From Diploptera punctata (lineage: Eukaryota; Arthropoda; Insecta; Blattodea; Blaberidae): a stretch of DNA of 64,000 bases. The position numbers and the translations under genes are program-made. Below, piece after piece: positions 1 to 9,902 of the stretch; the first letter of the stretch is position 1, and the number at the start of each line of letters is the position of its first letter. A model generated the notes under the pieces. The model worked only from the letters and a program-made list of their open reading frames with translations. It was not told the DNA's origin and ran no database searches. The stretch covers positions 3,246,001 to 3,310,000 of the forward strand of contig JASPKZ010003844.1 in the NCBI GenBank assembly GCA_030220185.1, read 5' to 3'.

Positions 1-156
1 TTAATACCATAAAAAACGGTAATTAGTCGGGAATTTCATATTTTACCCTGTAATCTAAGCGTTAACCCGCGAAGAAATTCTACACCTCTCGGAAAGTTTT
101 AAATCTTATGAGCAGGACTAGGATTTTTATGTACTAAAAGTTAATATTGCAACATA

Positions 157-281
157 GTATAATGAGAAGTTAGAATAATGCTATCTTTTGTTTTGGTTCC
201 ACACACAAACAGTTGACTAGTATAATGAGAAGTAAGACTTTGACTGTCTTTTATCTTGTTTCACACACAAACAGTTGAATA
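157..281. repeat. Two-unit tandem repeat, about 62 bp each
   Basis: TATAATGAGAAGT ... ACACACAAACAGTTGA occurs twice in a row (157-219 and 220-281) with scattered mismatches. No gene is seen in the first 380 bases. Confidence 0.75.
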
Positions 282-378
282 ATATATACTATCTGAATTG
301 CAATCTTATCTTTTATTACATAAAAATCCGCTCCCTACTTATGAGATAACTTTTTTTTCAGTATATTGTATTATGAGG

Positions 379-718
379 AGTCCACCGCTGTGGTCTCGAG
401 GTAACGTGCTGCCTTGTCACGCAGAGGGCCCGGGTTCGATCCCCGGTCGGGGCAGTTTTTCTGGGTGAGGTTTCTATCGGGGTTTTTCCTCACCTGTAAG
501 ACAAATGTCAGGAAAACTTTAAGGCCCAAACGGTCCCCGAAATCATATGGCCATCATCCTTATCATTATCATCCTTACCATTATCATCATCATCCTTCAC
601 CGGTGTGGAAAGCAACGGGAAGCTACCACACCTACACAATTCCCTAGTAAAGCTGCAAACATAGCATGAAAAATGCTTGCAGTGAAGGACCTGCCTTCGG
701 GCAGAATTACTATGGATG
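379..718 (+). mobile_element. tRNA-derived SINE, family S1, with 11-bp TSD
   Basis: Head GTCCACCGCTGTGGTCTCGA with an A-box-like stretch, then B box GGGTTCGATCC, a body with TTTCTGGGTGAGG and CACCTGTAAGACAAATGTCA, and a tail ending ACTATGGATGG. Flanked by GTATTATGAGG at 368-378 and 719-729, a perfect target duplication. Best-preserved full-length copy of a family with eight copies in this window. Confidence 0.92.
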
Positions 719-744
719 GTATTATGAGGTTAGGAAATGTTATT

Positions 745-1020
745 AACTCCATGGCGCGATAGGCCTAGGCCCTTAGTATATCTGAGTCCTCATTTCCACT
801 CGTACCAGTGATGGTGATAGATGTTCAGCCAGTATACGGATTACTTACAGTCAGCAAGTCAGGTCCCCAGCAGTAATAGCTGTTTGTTTTTTCAGCTTGG
901 AGCTACTATTTATCGTAGCTACATACAACAATGCATAACGAACCAGCGAGTATTCTGTTGGTTTATGCCAAGTCATTATTTCCTTAGACCACTCGGTCAT
1001 GGTGCAGGACATAATCGTAA
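745..1020 (-). mobile_element. Diverged SINE, family S2 (partial)
   Basis: Weak match in the reverse direction to the body of the copies at 19200-19540 and 41560-41835, including the order GTCAGCAxGTCxGGTCCCC, a GGAGCTACTxTTxATxGTAGCTAC block and a tRNA-like head remnant with CCACTCGGTC near 990. Old and degraded. Confidence 0.55.
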
Positions 1021-1317
1021 TGCATTTTTATGAACACACTAATAGGTTGGAATGTAATCAGATTTTTCTGATTTGTTCTATTTTCTCAGTGTAGAATCAC
1101 AATTATCAAAGAGAAGTCATAATCACAATTTAAAGACTGCATTAAACCTAGTCAGGTTTTGAAACTAACTTCTCCAAATATAACAATTTTTTTTATACTT
1201 AAAAATATATACTATATACTATTTTAATTCAGTTCCTTTGAGAACATTTTATAGACAATGTACATAATCAACAACATAAAAATTAATTTTGGTTATAGAT
1301 TGTAATCATAAGTAATG

Positions 1318-1878
1318 TCACGAGTGATTTCCAAATAATCGATAAATTGCGATCTAGAGGATTTGAAAATCAAGAGTGGCATTTGATACGACCATTTAAC
1401 GAACAAAATTTAGCTTTTTACTCAAAAATCATTATTCAAATATAGTTATCGGCATTTTAAGATATTTATACATATATTTAATGTACACGGCGATGTTTGA
1501 AAACAAATCAGAAATGTAAGGTTATGTTTATTCACTGTAACTTGATCATATTATTTATTACCAAATAGGATCGCAATATTGTAAGAAGGTACCCTAGCGG
1601 AGAAATAATGAAACATATCAAACTATATATTATAACCAACATTATAGGTTATTAATTTATTTTTTAGTAAACATCTCAGTAAAATCAAGGAATCTGTTCA
1701 TTATTTGCTATATTCAATATATTTGTTGGAGAGTCAGTCACTGCAAAATAATGCTCTAACCTGTTCAGAGGAGCCTTCTTTATCAAAAAAGCAGGAACTG
1801 ATAAAGACAAATCGATAAAAAGCGAGGTGAAACAAGAATGTCATTGACTACCATTTGGGGCATGAGTTAAATAGTCAA
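1318..1878 (-). repeat. Interspersed repeat family A, copy 1
   Basis: Runs from CACGAGTGATTTCCAAAT through ACGGCGATGTTTGAAAACAAA and GTCAGTCACTGCAAAATAATG to GGCATGAGTTAAATAGTC. Shares these blocks in order with copies at 28283, 30340, 32266, 35829, 51342 and 55231. Non-coding; probably a non-autonomous DNA element, with AAATAGTC inverted near both ends. Confidence 0.8.
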
Positions 1879-2860
1879 TATAAATTATAACTTATAATGA
1901 AATACACTTTTTTAACTCCATAATTTTATATTGCTGCCTGCTGAATTTTACACCTCTTACCCTTCTTGTTTCAGTTGGTAAACTGCAGTCCATTAGAATC
2001 AGTTTGTAAAGCATTGATAATACTTATTTCTATGTGACTGAGGATACCTCAGTTATAGATCACTTTGCAGTCAAATAGGCATTTGCTAGGGTATACCACA
2101 AGGATGTGTATCAATGTTGTACCCCAATGAATCCAACCGATATTTGGAAGCGAGATACAGAATAGGATTTTAATGAAGACTCCTTCTTTAATATTTTAAT
2201 TTCTTACTTTTGTATATTTATGATTTTTGTCATTTCGGATTTTTTGTAAATAGCTGTTGTCAATATACGTTTTGTATACGAAATAAACGGTACTGTACTG
2301 TATATCTTCCTATCTGCATGTTATATTCTTGTTTGCCCAGTTGTTTGCTGGTCTCAGTAAATGACTCAGCATTAGCGATCACAACTGGTTTGACCTTATT
2401 GACCTCTCCTCTCTTTATAATGGTTCCCACAACACATCTATTGCGTTTTTTCAGTAGGTCTTAATGCATGCGGATTGTAATAATTTGAGGGGACCAAGAC
2501 GGAACCTAATATTTTTAGTATTAAAATGAGTATTAGTCGACACTTTTAATAATCTTAAAGTTAAATATCTCTCTTCACCTTTCTCACATCCACGCACACT
2601 TTTTTGTAATTGAATGTCTGCCTTTGTCAGTATTTTTACGTGTCCCAACTCTCCAGGTGCTGAAGGACAAACATGTCAGGAGAGATTTTTTTAAAATTCT
2701 GAATCACATACATGCTTTCTTAACCACACCTGGACATAGATGATGAATGATCAATTCAATTCCCGAGCCACCTCTGAGAAAATACGACCATTTAAGACAT
2801 ATACAATTCATTCATACTTTAATACTAAACTAGTTGGATAGGATATAGCTTATTTTATGC
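1879..2860. other. AT-rich stretch, nothing recognised
   Basis: No coding pattern, terminal repeat or named repeat family was found on either strand. Short open frames here lack any recognisable motif. Confidence 0.5.
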
Positions 2861-2899
2861 TGTTCAGGCAGCGTTCTGTCTTAAAGTTTCCTGAAATTT

Positions 2900-3035
2900 G
2901 CCTTGGATATGAGAGGACAAAAATGGGCGGGGCAACTTAGCCAATACATTTGTCCTGACCGGGGATCGAATGCGGGTCCGCTGCGTCTGTGACAACGACA
3001 TGACCATTAAACCAAAGCTCTGGGCAAAACAAAAC
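2900..3035 (-). mobile_element. tRNA-like SINE head fragment
   Basis: On the minus strand, TGGTTTAATGGTCATGTCGT followed by CGCATTCGATCCCCGGTCAG resembles A and B boxes of a tRNA-derived SINE. It differs from families S1 and S2. Boundaries are uncertain and there is no clear TSD. Confidence 0.45.
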
Positions 3036-3452
3036 ATGACATTAAAAACTATTGCCCACAAAATAAACTTTTCAGCTTATTTTTAATTTTAAAAAATGGA
3101 GTGTGAGATTCAGAAGGAGCACTTGAATAAAACAAGCACATTGGGAAGGAAATTTTATGGATATGATTTTCCACACTAATTTTTTCAAGTTGATAAATAT
3201 AATCAATTATTTTAAATACCATGATTTCAAACAATCGGAATCCTAATTTGACCACTCTAGCGTAATTGCAGGCCATATTTTAGGGAATACTGGAACATCA
3301 ACTTTTTTTCTCGGACTTGCCTTTTTTTATTAAAACATACAGTAAGAATTACTTTCATCCAATAAAAACAGAATTTTTGTGCAAAAGTCGCAAAAACATG
3401 TATTTATGTTATTGTAGGTCTATATAATTTATTTTATCACTATCGAGAACGG

Positions 3453-4042
3453 CCTTCAAGGGCGTATCCAGTTCGGACAAAGATTAATATTAGAAAATAA
3501 TCCAATAGAACAAGTGGTAAGATATAACTTCCTAGGTTGTGAAATATCATACACAGCAGAAACAGATATAAATAACAAACTAAATAAGTTTAATTATATA
3601 ACAGGAACACTAAAAAGAACTTTGAAAAATAAAGCCAGGAAAGACTCTATCTATAATGAAATTATACAAGTTAATGGCAGTGCCTATTATTACTTACGGA
3701 TCCGAAACATGGACAGTGACAACACAACAATCTGCCAGAATACAAGCTGCTGAAATGAAATTCTTCAGATCAATAGCAGGATATCAAGGAACAGACAAAA
3801 AACATAACCCAGAAATAAGACAACTAAAAGTAGAGGAATTAAACACAATACAGAAATACAGAACAAACTGGAAAGAACAGTTAGCAAGGATGACTGAGAA
3901 TAGAATACCAAAAGCAGCATACAACTATTCACCACGAGGAAGAAGAAGTTTGGGAAGACCAAAGAAAAGATGGAAATAGCAGCAATTTGGAGCCGAAACA
4001 GGCTAGTAAATAAGCCTAAACCGTGATGAAGAAGAAGAAGAA
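3453..4042 (+). mobile_element. 5'-truncated LINE with 12-bp TSD
   Basis: Reading frames encode the C-terminal region of a non-LTR reverse transcriptase polyprotein: YNFLGCEISYTAETDI, then in another frame MAVPIITYGSETWTVTT, AAEMKFFRSIAGYQGTD, and a basic end GRRSLGRPKKRWK before a stop. The 3' end is GATGAAGAAGAAGAAGAA. TATCGAGAACGG flanks it at 3441-3452 and 4043-4054, the mark of target-primed reverse transcription. At least one frameshift separates the two coding pieces. Confidence 0.9.
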
Positions 4043-4054
4043 TATCGAGAACGG

Positions 4055-4977
4055 ATTTACAATATTATTACATCTTCCAGTGATATACCTTCATATAATC
4101 TCGTTCTAGAAATCATATTTCATTCATAGCTTTCTTCATGTCGCACAGCATTTTTTTTTCACCTCTACGTATACTTTTCCTGGAATCCTATCCAAAACAG
4201 TTTTTTTTGTAACCTTTCATCATCTATACGTTTTACATGTCCATAGATGGTAGAAGTCGACGTGGGATAGCTTCAGATCATATTTACGAATTACGTGAAA
4301 CTCAGATATTCGATTTATCAACCACATTTTCAAAATTTGGCATTAAGAGTTACTACTTTTTAAGATTGCAAAAAAATAAATTTTGAATATATAGTTGATT
4401 AGTTGTCAATAGTTGGGTTTCATTGAATCCCCAATTAAGATCCGAAGTCATCTCATACTACTCCTGTTTTCCCTATATAATTTTAATACCAGATTATGAG
4501 TATACATTTTTAAAAAATTAACAACTGATAACTTAGATAAGAATTGTCGAAAACCCTGAATTTTTTGTTTCAAATTGTTTGTCTCCAACCTCTCTATAAC
4601 CAGGGATTTTTTGTTTCGTTTAAATTCGTTTTTGCACTCTACATTTGCAATATTTTATGAGTTATGAACTGTTCAAATTGTGATTTGGTAATTGTATTGA
4701 ATTTTTAATTTTAAATCATATCATTAGCTTAAATTATATAAATTTGAAGACGATTTAATTTAATTATTTAAATGTTTTTGGTTCATTTTCGTTTCATTCT
4801 TCTGCATAATTTATTGTTGTTTTTTATATTTTATGTTACTATTAATTCCCATATATTCTTGAAAACTAAAGTGACAGTGTATTCTGGAGGCAACATACAA
4901 GAAAAATGTATCTTATCTTAAATAAATTACTAATTAGCTTTTGAAATTCATATTAAAGCACCGTTGAGGTTATGTAT
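4055..4977. other. AT-rich stretch, nothing recognised
   Basis: Low-complexity AT-rich sequence with no coding, splice or repeat pattern I could support. Confidence 0.5.
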
Positions 4978-5298
4978 AAGATGTTAATTATATAAATTGG
5001 TACCTGGTGAGTCAGTCGTCCTCAACTAAATTATTAAACTTCATCAATTAGTTCCAATATGGAGGCCTTTCAAAAACAATGTTTCATCTTCTGCGTTTTA
5101 ACTGGTACTGATGGTGTTGTATAGGTTGTATAATGGATTATACATAAATCCGTTATACAACACCATGAGTACCAGTTAAAATGCAGAAGATGAAACATTG
5201 TTTTTGAAAGGCCTCCATATTGGAATAATTTGATTAAGTTTAATAATTTAGTTGAGGATGACTGACTTACCAGTTACCAATTTTATAATCAACATCTT
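4978..5298. repeat. Large foldback (hairpin) element
   Basis: Two arms of about 150 bp pair with each other around a centre near 5138. For example CAATATGGAGGCCTTTCAAA at about 5054 pairs with the reverse stretch near 5205, and AAGATGTT at the left end pairs with AACATCTT at the right. A nested inner palindrome (TATAATGGATT ... AAATCCGTTATA) sits at the tip. It could be a foldback MITE. It directly abuts the Penelope pair. Confidence 0.85.
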
Positions 5299-5301
5299 AC
5301 T

Positions 5302-6305
5302 TATAATCATATTATTTTTGGTCTGGACATCTTACCTCAATATTAATGTTGATTTGTTCTTGGACATGTTTCAAAACAATTCTGTTTTATCGTCAGCTTT
5401 CCCAGACTGGTTTTATTTATGTTGCATTATGTTGCACCACCTGGATGTCGATGTCACCTCCATCCTGTGGTTGGCCAAAGAACCTCCAAACAAGGTCACC
5501 CTCCATCGGAATATCAAAATTCATAACTCTGTTTCTGTTCTTCTGAATATAAATTTTTTCCCAAATAGTCAGCTCTTTTGTATTTTCTAACTGTTTTAAT
5601 AATTTAGTGTCTGAATTTATATTATGTTTTTCAGACCAAACATGAGCAGCAACTGCAGATTTTTCAATTTCTCCATTTTTAATATTTCTTATGTGTTCTT
5701 TGGTTCTAATTTTTAGGTTTCTTTTTGTTTTCCCTATATATATCTTTTCACAGTCCATGTATTCAATTTGATATATTCCTGACTTTTTATTTTTATCAGT
5801 TTTTTTCATTTTTGTTGGTTTTTATTAGTTTATTTAAACTGTAGTTATTTTTTTGGTGCTAATTTAATATTAAACTTCTCAAATATATTTTGAAATTTAT
5901 TATGTACCCAGGGGTGATATGTGAATTTCTTATATTTGTTCATAGGTGGTTCTTCTTTTTCAAGATTACTTCTGTTTATCATTTTTTGTTTTTTATACTT
6001 TTCTATCCTTTTATGTACCATTTTTTCATCAAACCCATTTTCTCTTGCTACTTTGATTGTGTGTTTTTTCTCATGTTTGAAATCTTCTTCGTTTAAGGGT
6101 AAGTTTACCAATCTATGAGTTAAACTATTAAATGCTGCTAATTTATGTCCAATTGGATTGAACCCTGTTGATTTTATAAAATTTTCCGTATGAGTTTCTT
6201 TCCTATGAATCCTGAATTCAATTTTTCTTTTTTCGTTTCTGACCAATTTAAGATCCAAAAAAGGTATTTGTTTATTGTCTTCTATTTCTATTTCTTTGGT
6301 GAAAG
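5302..6305 (-). mobile_element. Penelope-like element, left inverted copy
   Basis: The minus strand carries the end of a Penelope-type RT (5845-6318, with QIPFLDLKLVRNEK and NFIKSTGFNPIGHKL) and then a GIY-YIG endonuclease (5417-5809: SGIYQIEYMDCEKIYIGKT, RTKEHIRNIKNG, AAHVWSEKHNI). RT linked to a C-terminal GIY-YIG domain is diagnostic of endonuclease-bearing Penelope-like elements. The RT N-terminal part is absent, so the copy is 5'-truncated, and a stop separates RT and endonuclease. It forms one arm of a 2-kb inverted repeat. Confidence 0.9.
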
Positions 6306-7338
6306 AAATAGAAGCCAATAAACAAATACCTTTTTTGGATCTTAAATTGGTCAGAAACGAAAAAAGAAAAATTGAATTCAGGATTCATAGGAAAGAAACT
6401 CATACGGAAAATTTTATAAAATCAACAGGGTTCAATCCAATTGGACATAAATTAGCAGCATTTAATAGTTTAACTCATAGATTGGTAAACTTACCCTTAA
6501 ACGAAGAAGATTTCAAACATGAGAAAAAACACATAATCAAAGTAGCAAGAGAAAATGGGTTTGATGAAAAAATGGTACATAAAAGGATAGAAAAGTATAA
6601 AAAACAAAAAATGATAAACAGAAGTAATCTTGAAAAAGAAGAACCACCTATGAACAAATATAAGAAATTCACATATCACCCCTGGGTACATAATAAATTT
6701 CAAAATATATTTGAGAAGTTTAATATTAAATTAGCACCAAAAAAATAACTACAGTTTAAATAAACTAATAAAAACCAACAAAAATGAAAAAAACTGATAA
6801 AAATAAAAAGTCAGGAATATATCAAATTGAATACATGGGTTTTGTGAAAAGATATATATAGGGAAAACAAAAAGAAACCTAAAAATTAGAACCAAAGAAA
6901 CACATAAGAAATATTAAAAAAGGAGAAACAGAAATTGAAAAATCTGCAGTTGCTGCTCATGTTTGGTCTGAAAAACATAATATAAATTCAGACACTAAAT
7001 TATTAAAACAGTTAGAAAATACAAAAGAGCTGACTATTTGGGAAAAAATTTATATTCAGAAGAACAGAAACAGAGTTATGAATTTTGATATTCCGATGGA
7101 GGGTGTGACCTTGTTTGGAGGTTCTTTGGCCAACCACAGGATGGAGCTGACATCGACATCCAGGTGGTGCAACATAATGCAACATAAATAAAACCAGTCT
7201 GGGAAAGCTGACGATAAAATAGATTTGTTTTGAAACATGTCCAAGAACAAATCAACATTAATATTGAGGTAAGATGTCCAGACCAAAAATAATATAATTA
7301 AAATAACCTCAAAATATAACTTCCTAAAATTAAATATT
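6300..7338 (+). mobile_element. Penelope-like element, right inverted copy
   Basis: Mirror copy of 5302-6305. The plus-strand RT segment (6275-6748) is nearly identical to its partner. Its endonuclease domain is broken: the CEKIYIGKT part is altered by small indels and a stop near 6850, though KSAVAAHVWSEKHNI is legible. The direct repeat AACATCTTACT at 5291-5301 and 7339-7349 flanks the two-copy unit, so the pair may have inserted as one event. Confidence 0.88.
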
Positions 7339-7499
7339 AACATCTTACTAATTAGCTATAAAAAATTCGTGTAAAGGTAATGCATTTTAGAAGCAATAGA
7401 AAAACTACAGTGGATGGATTGGACAAATGTTATTAATCAGGTCTATTTTTTGCTAAGATTTGTTTAATACTCCGTTATGAGTTGTAAAATGAATTAATT

Positions 7500-7955
7500 T
7501 TATTTATAGAGAAAGACGGAACATCAAATAAAGAAATAGCAAAAAAGATTAGTAATGGAAGAAAAACCATAGGAATGTTAAACTCTATACTATGGAGTAA
7601 AAACATCTTTAACAGTAAAATTAATACAGAATATTTAAATAATATTTCAAAATAAAATAATTTAATTATTAATTTGAAATAAATTTTTTCAGAAGGACAG
7701 CAGGATAGTTTATTTTAGATCGAAAAAAAGATGGACATTTTATAACAATTAAAAGTAGAATCAGTAGAAGAAAACTGAAATTTCAACTGACTAGACGATG
7801 TAAAAGGAATGGATAATTCAAGAATCTCAAAAATAATGATGCAATATAAACCCAAAGAACATCGTCGACCAGGAAGACCTCTTAAAAGACTGCTAGATCG
7901 GGCCGAAACAGGTCTACAAAGGCCTAGTTCGTGACGGATGATTATTATTAATTTG
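7500..7955 (+). mobile_element. Degenerate LINE fragment downstream of LyzA
   Basis: Conceptual pieces NGRKTIGMLNSILWSKNI and QYKPKEHRRPGRPLKRLL are the C-terminal tail of the same broad LINE group as the other fragments here, ending GTGACGGATGATTATTATT. Many stops and frameshifts. It ends about 75 bases from the LyzA stop codon, in the opposite orientation. Confidence 0.7.
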
Positions 7956-7991
7956 TAAAAAGATGGATATACGCATATAGAAGTAAAATTA

Positions 7992-7997
7992 TTTAAT
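7992..7997 (-). terminator. Possible LyzA poly(A) signal ATTAAA
   Basis: On the minus strand ATTAAA lies about 35 bases after the LyzA stop codon. This is the commonest variant of AATAAA and the spacing allows a short 3' UTR. No cDNA evidence is available, and in DNA this AT-rich the hexamer could occur by chance. Confidence 0.45.
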
Positions 7998-8031
7998 CAT
8001 GAAGTATCCTACAGTAGTCTTTTCATACTGC

Positions 8032-8168
8032 CTAACATTTACTACTGACGTCTTCCAATGTTTTATTTGCACACTTGCTGTTCCAGCGTGCCCAGGCCGT
8101 CAGTCCCTGAATTTTCTTGATTTGCAAAGCGCACTGGATGTCGTCAGATATATCTTCGTTTCTCAAGT
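8032..8168 (-). CDS. LyzA coding exon 4 (C-terminus)
   Basis: 137 bases including the TAG stop, after a (TTA)n-TTTTGCAG acceptor. It encodes DLRNEDISDDIQCALQIKK, then the AWARW motif, and the last three cysteines, ending DVSSKC. That matches the family's C-terminal helix with the DDI..CA and AWxxW..C patterns. The pyrimidine tract is made by an AAT microsatellite, and a LINE fragment starts only about 25 bases upstream in the intron. Confidence 0.93.
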
Positions 8169-9841
8169 CTGCAAAAATAATAATAATAATAACATAGGCA
8201 TACCAATCCAAAATACACATGTATATTCACTAAATTTTGCAGACGACCAGGTATTAATAGCACAAGACCACGATGACATAGAATATATGACTAAAAAACT
8301 AAAAGGAGAATATGAAAAATGGGGACTTTATATAAACATTGGGAAAACTAAATATCTGTGTATAGGTGAAGAAGTGGAAAATATAAATTTCAACAATGAA
8401 GAAGTACTAAAACCTAGTATTGAATGCACTTATTTAGGAACAAAATTAGACCATTCAGGCGATAACACAGTGGAAATTAAAAATATAATCGCACAAACAA
8501 AACAAGCAATAAATGCTTTAAACTCTCTTTGGTGGAGCAAAAATATTACAAAAAATAGAAAATTACAAATATATCAAACCATAATTCAAAGCATTTTAAC
8601 ATATGGTGCTCAAGTCTGACAAATTCCTACCAGGGAAATGAAAAGAATTTTAAGTACAGAAATGGATGTTTTAAGAATATCAGCTGGAAAATCTAGAATG
8701 GATAGAATACGAAATAAAGAAATAAGGGAAATTATGGGTGTACAAGAGGAGCCAGACATCATAGACATTGTAGAAGAGATGACAGTGGTATGGCCATGTC
8801 AAAAGAATGCCAGAGCAAAGATTGTCTAAAATTGTTATGGAATGGATCCCAATAGAAAGGAGGAAGAGAGGAAGACCGAAGAAAACTTAGATAGAATGGG
8901 TACAAGCAGCTATGTATATAAGAGGATTGGAGGAAGATCAATGGATGGATGGAGAGGAATTGGATCAAATCAAAACTCATTGGATATGGTGAGTCCATAT
9001 TGAGTATTTTGAGATAGGGCGGAAAATAGTCACTTCCAGTTTCATTAGATTTTCAATCATACGAGGAACTTTTTTTTTGTGTGTAAACAGCTGCATTATA
9101 TTTTATATACAACACAAATGACAGTTCCAATAGAGTATTCGCAATAGTAATTGCTGATCGGAATACCTACCTCATGCTGTGATATCTTGAACGATATGAA
9201 GAACATATTTTGTAAGCATCATTTAGGCCTAGGATTTTATGCCCAGGCATCTTAGGGGAAAACAACACAGATTATAGAAGAGGTGGGTATTTTCTTTTTT
9301 ATAATTTTAAATGGAATATTGTGGGATAAAAGTATAAGTAATAAAATTAATATACGTATATCATACAATTGTTAAAAGCATAATTACTTATGGAGCAGAA
9401 CTTTGCCCATGAACAACAAAAACAAGTAAGTATCTTTTGGCAATCGGAAATTGTTTTATACGAAGGGCAGCAAGGATTTCAAGAAGAGAAAAAAAATAGA
9501 AACTCCGTTACAAGGGAGAAACTGATGATTGAAGACACTATTTTAGATTATATTAAAATTCGGCAATTAAGATGGTACGGACATGTCCAGCGAATGGAAG
9601 AGGATCGGCTACCAAAATGTGTTTTCGAATGGGAACCTGAGAGAAGACTAGGCAGAGGAAGACCTACAACCTTCTGGAGTCAGGGGATATATTTATACAT
9701 GAAGGAGAAACATCTACAACGAGAAGATTGGATGGACCGACAAAATTGGCTATTAGGAAACGGACGATGTCAAAGACATTAATCAACCGATGATCGATCT
9801 ATCTATCTCTGCTTGAAAACATATAGCTCCATTTTGTCTTC

Positions 9842-9902
<61 letters not shown>

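Noticed and set aside
414..647. Frame starting MSRRGPGFDPRSG, with similar frames at 18043, 39507, 47338 and 48541
   Set aside because: All are translations of the S1 SINE body, shared because the repeats are similar and not because they encode a protein.
5890..6118. Hydrophobic frames antisense to the Penelope RT (and their mirror at 6475-6703)
   Set aside because: They are antisense to a recognised RT segment; Phe-rich translation is expected from A-rich coding DNA read backwards.
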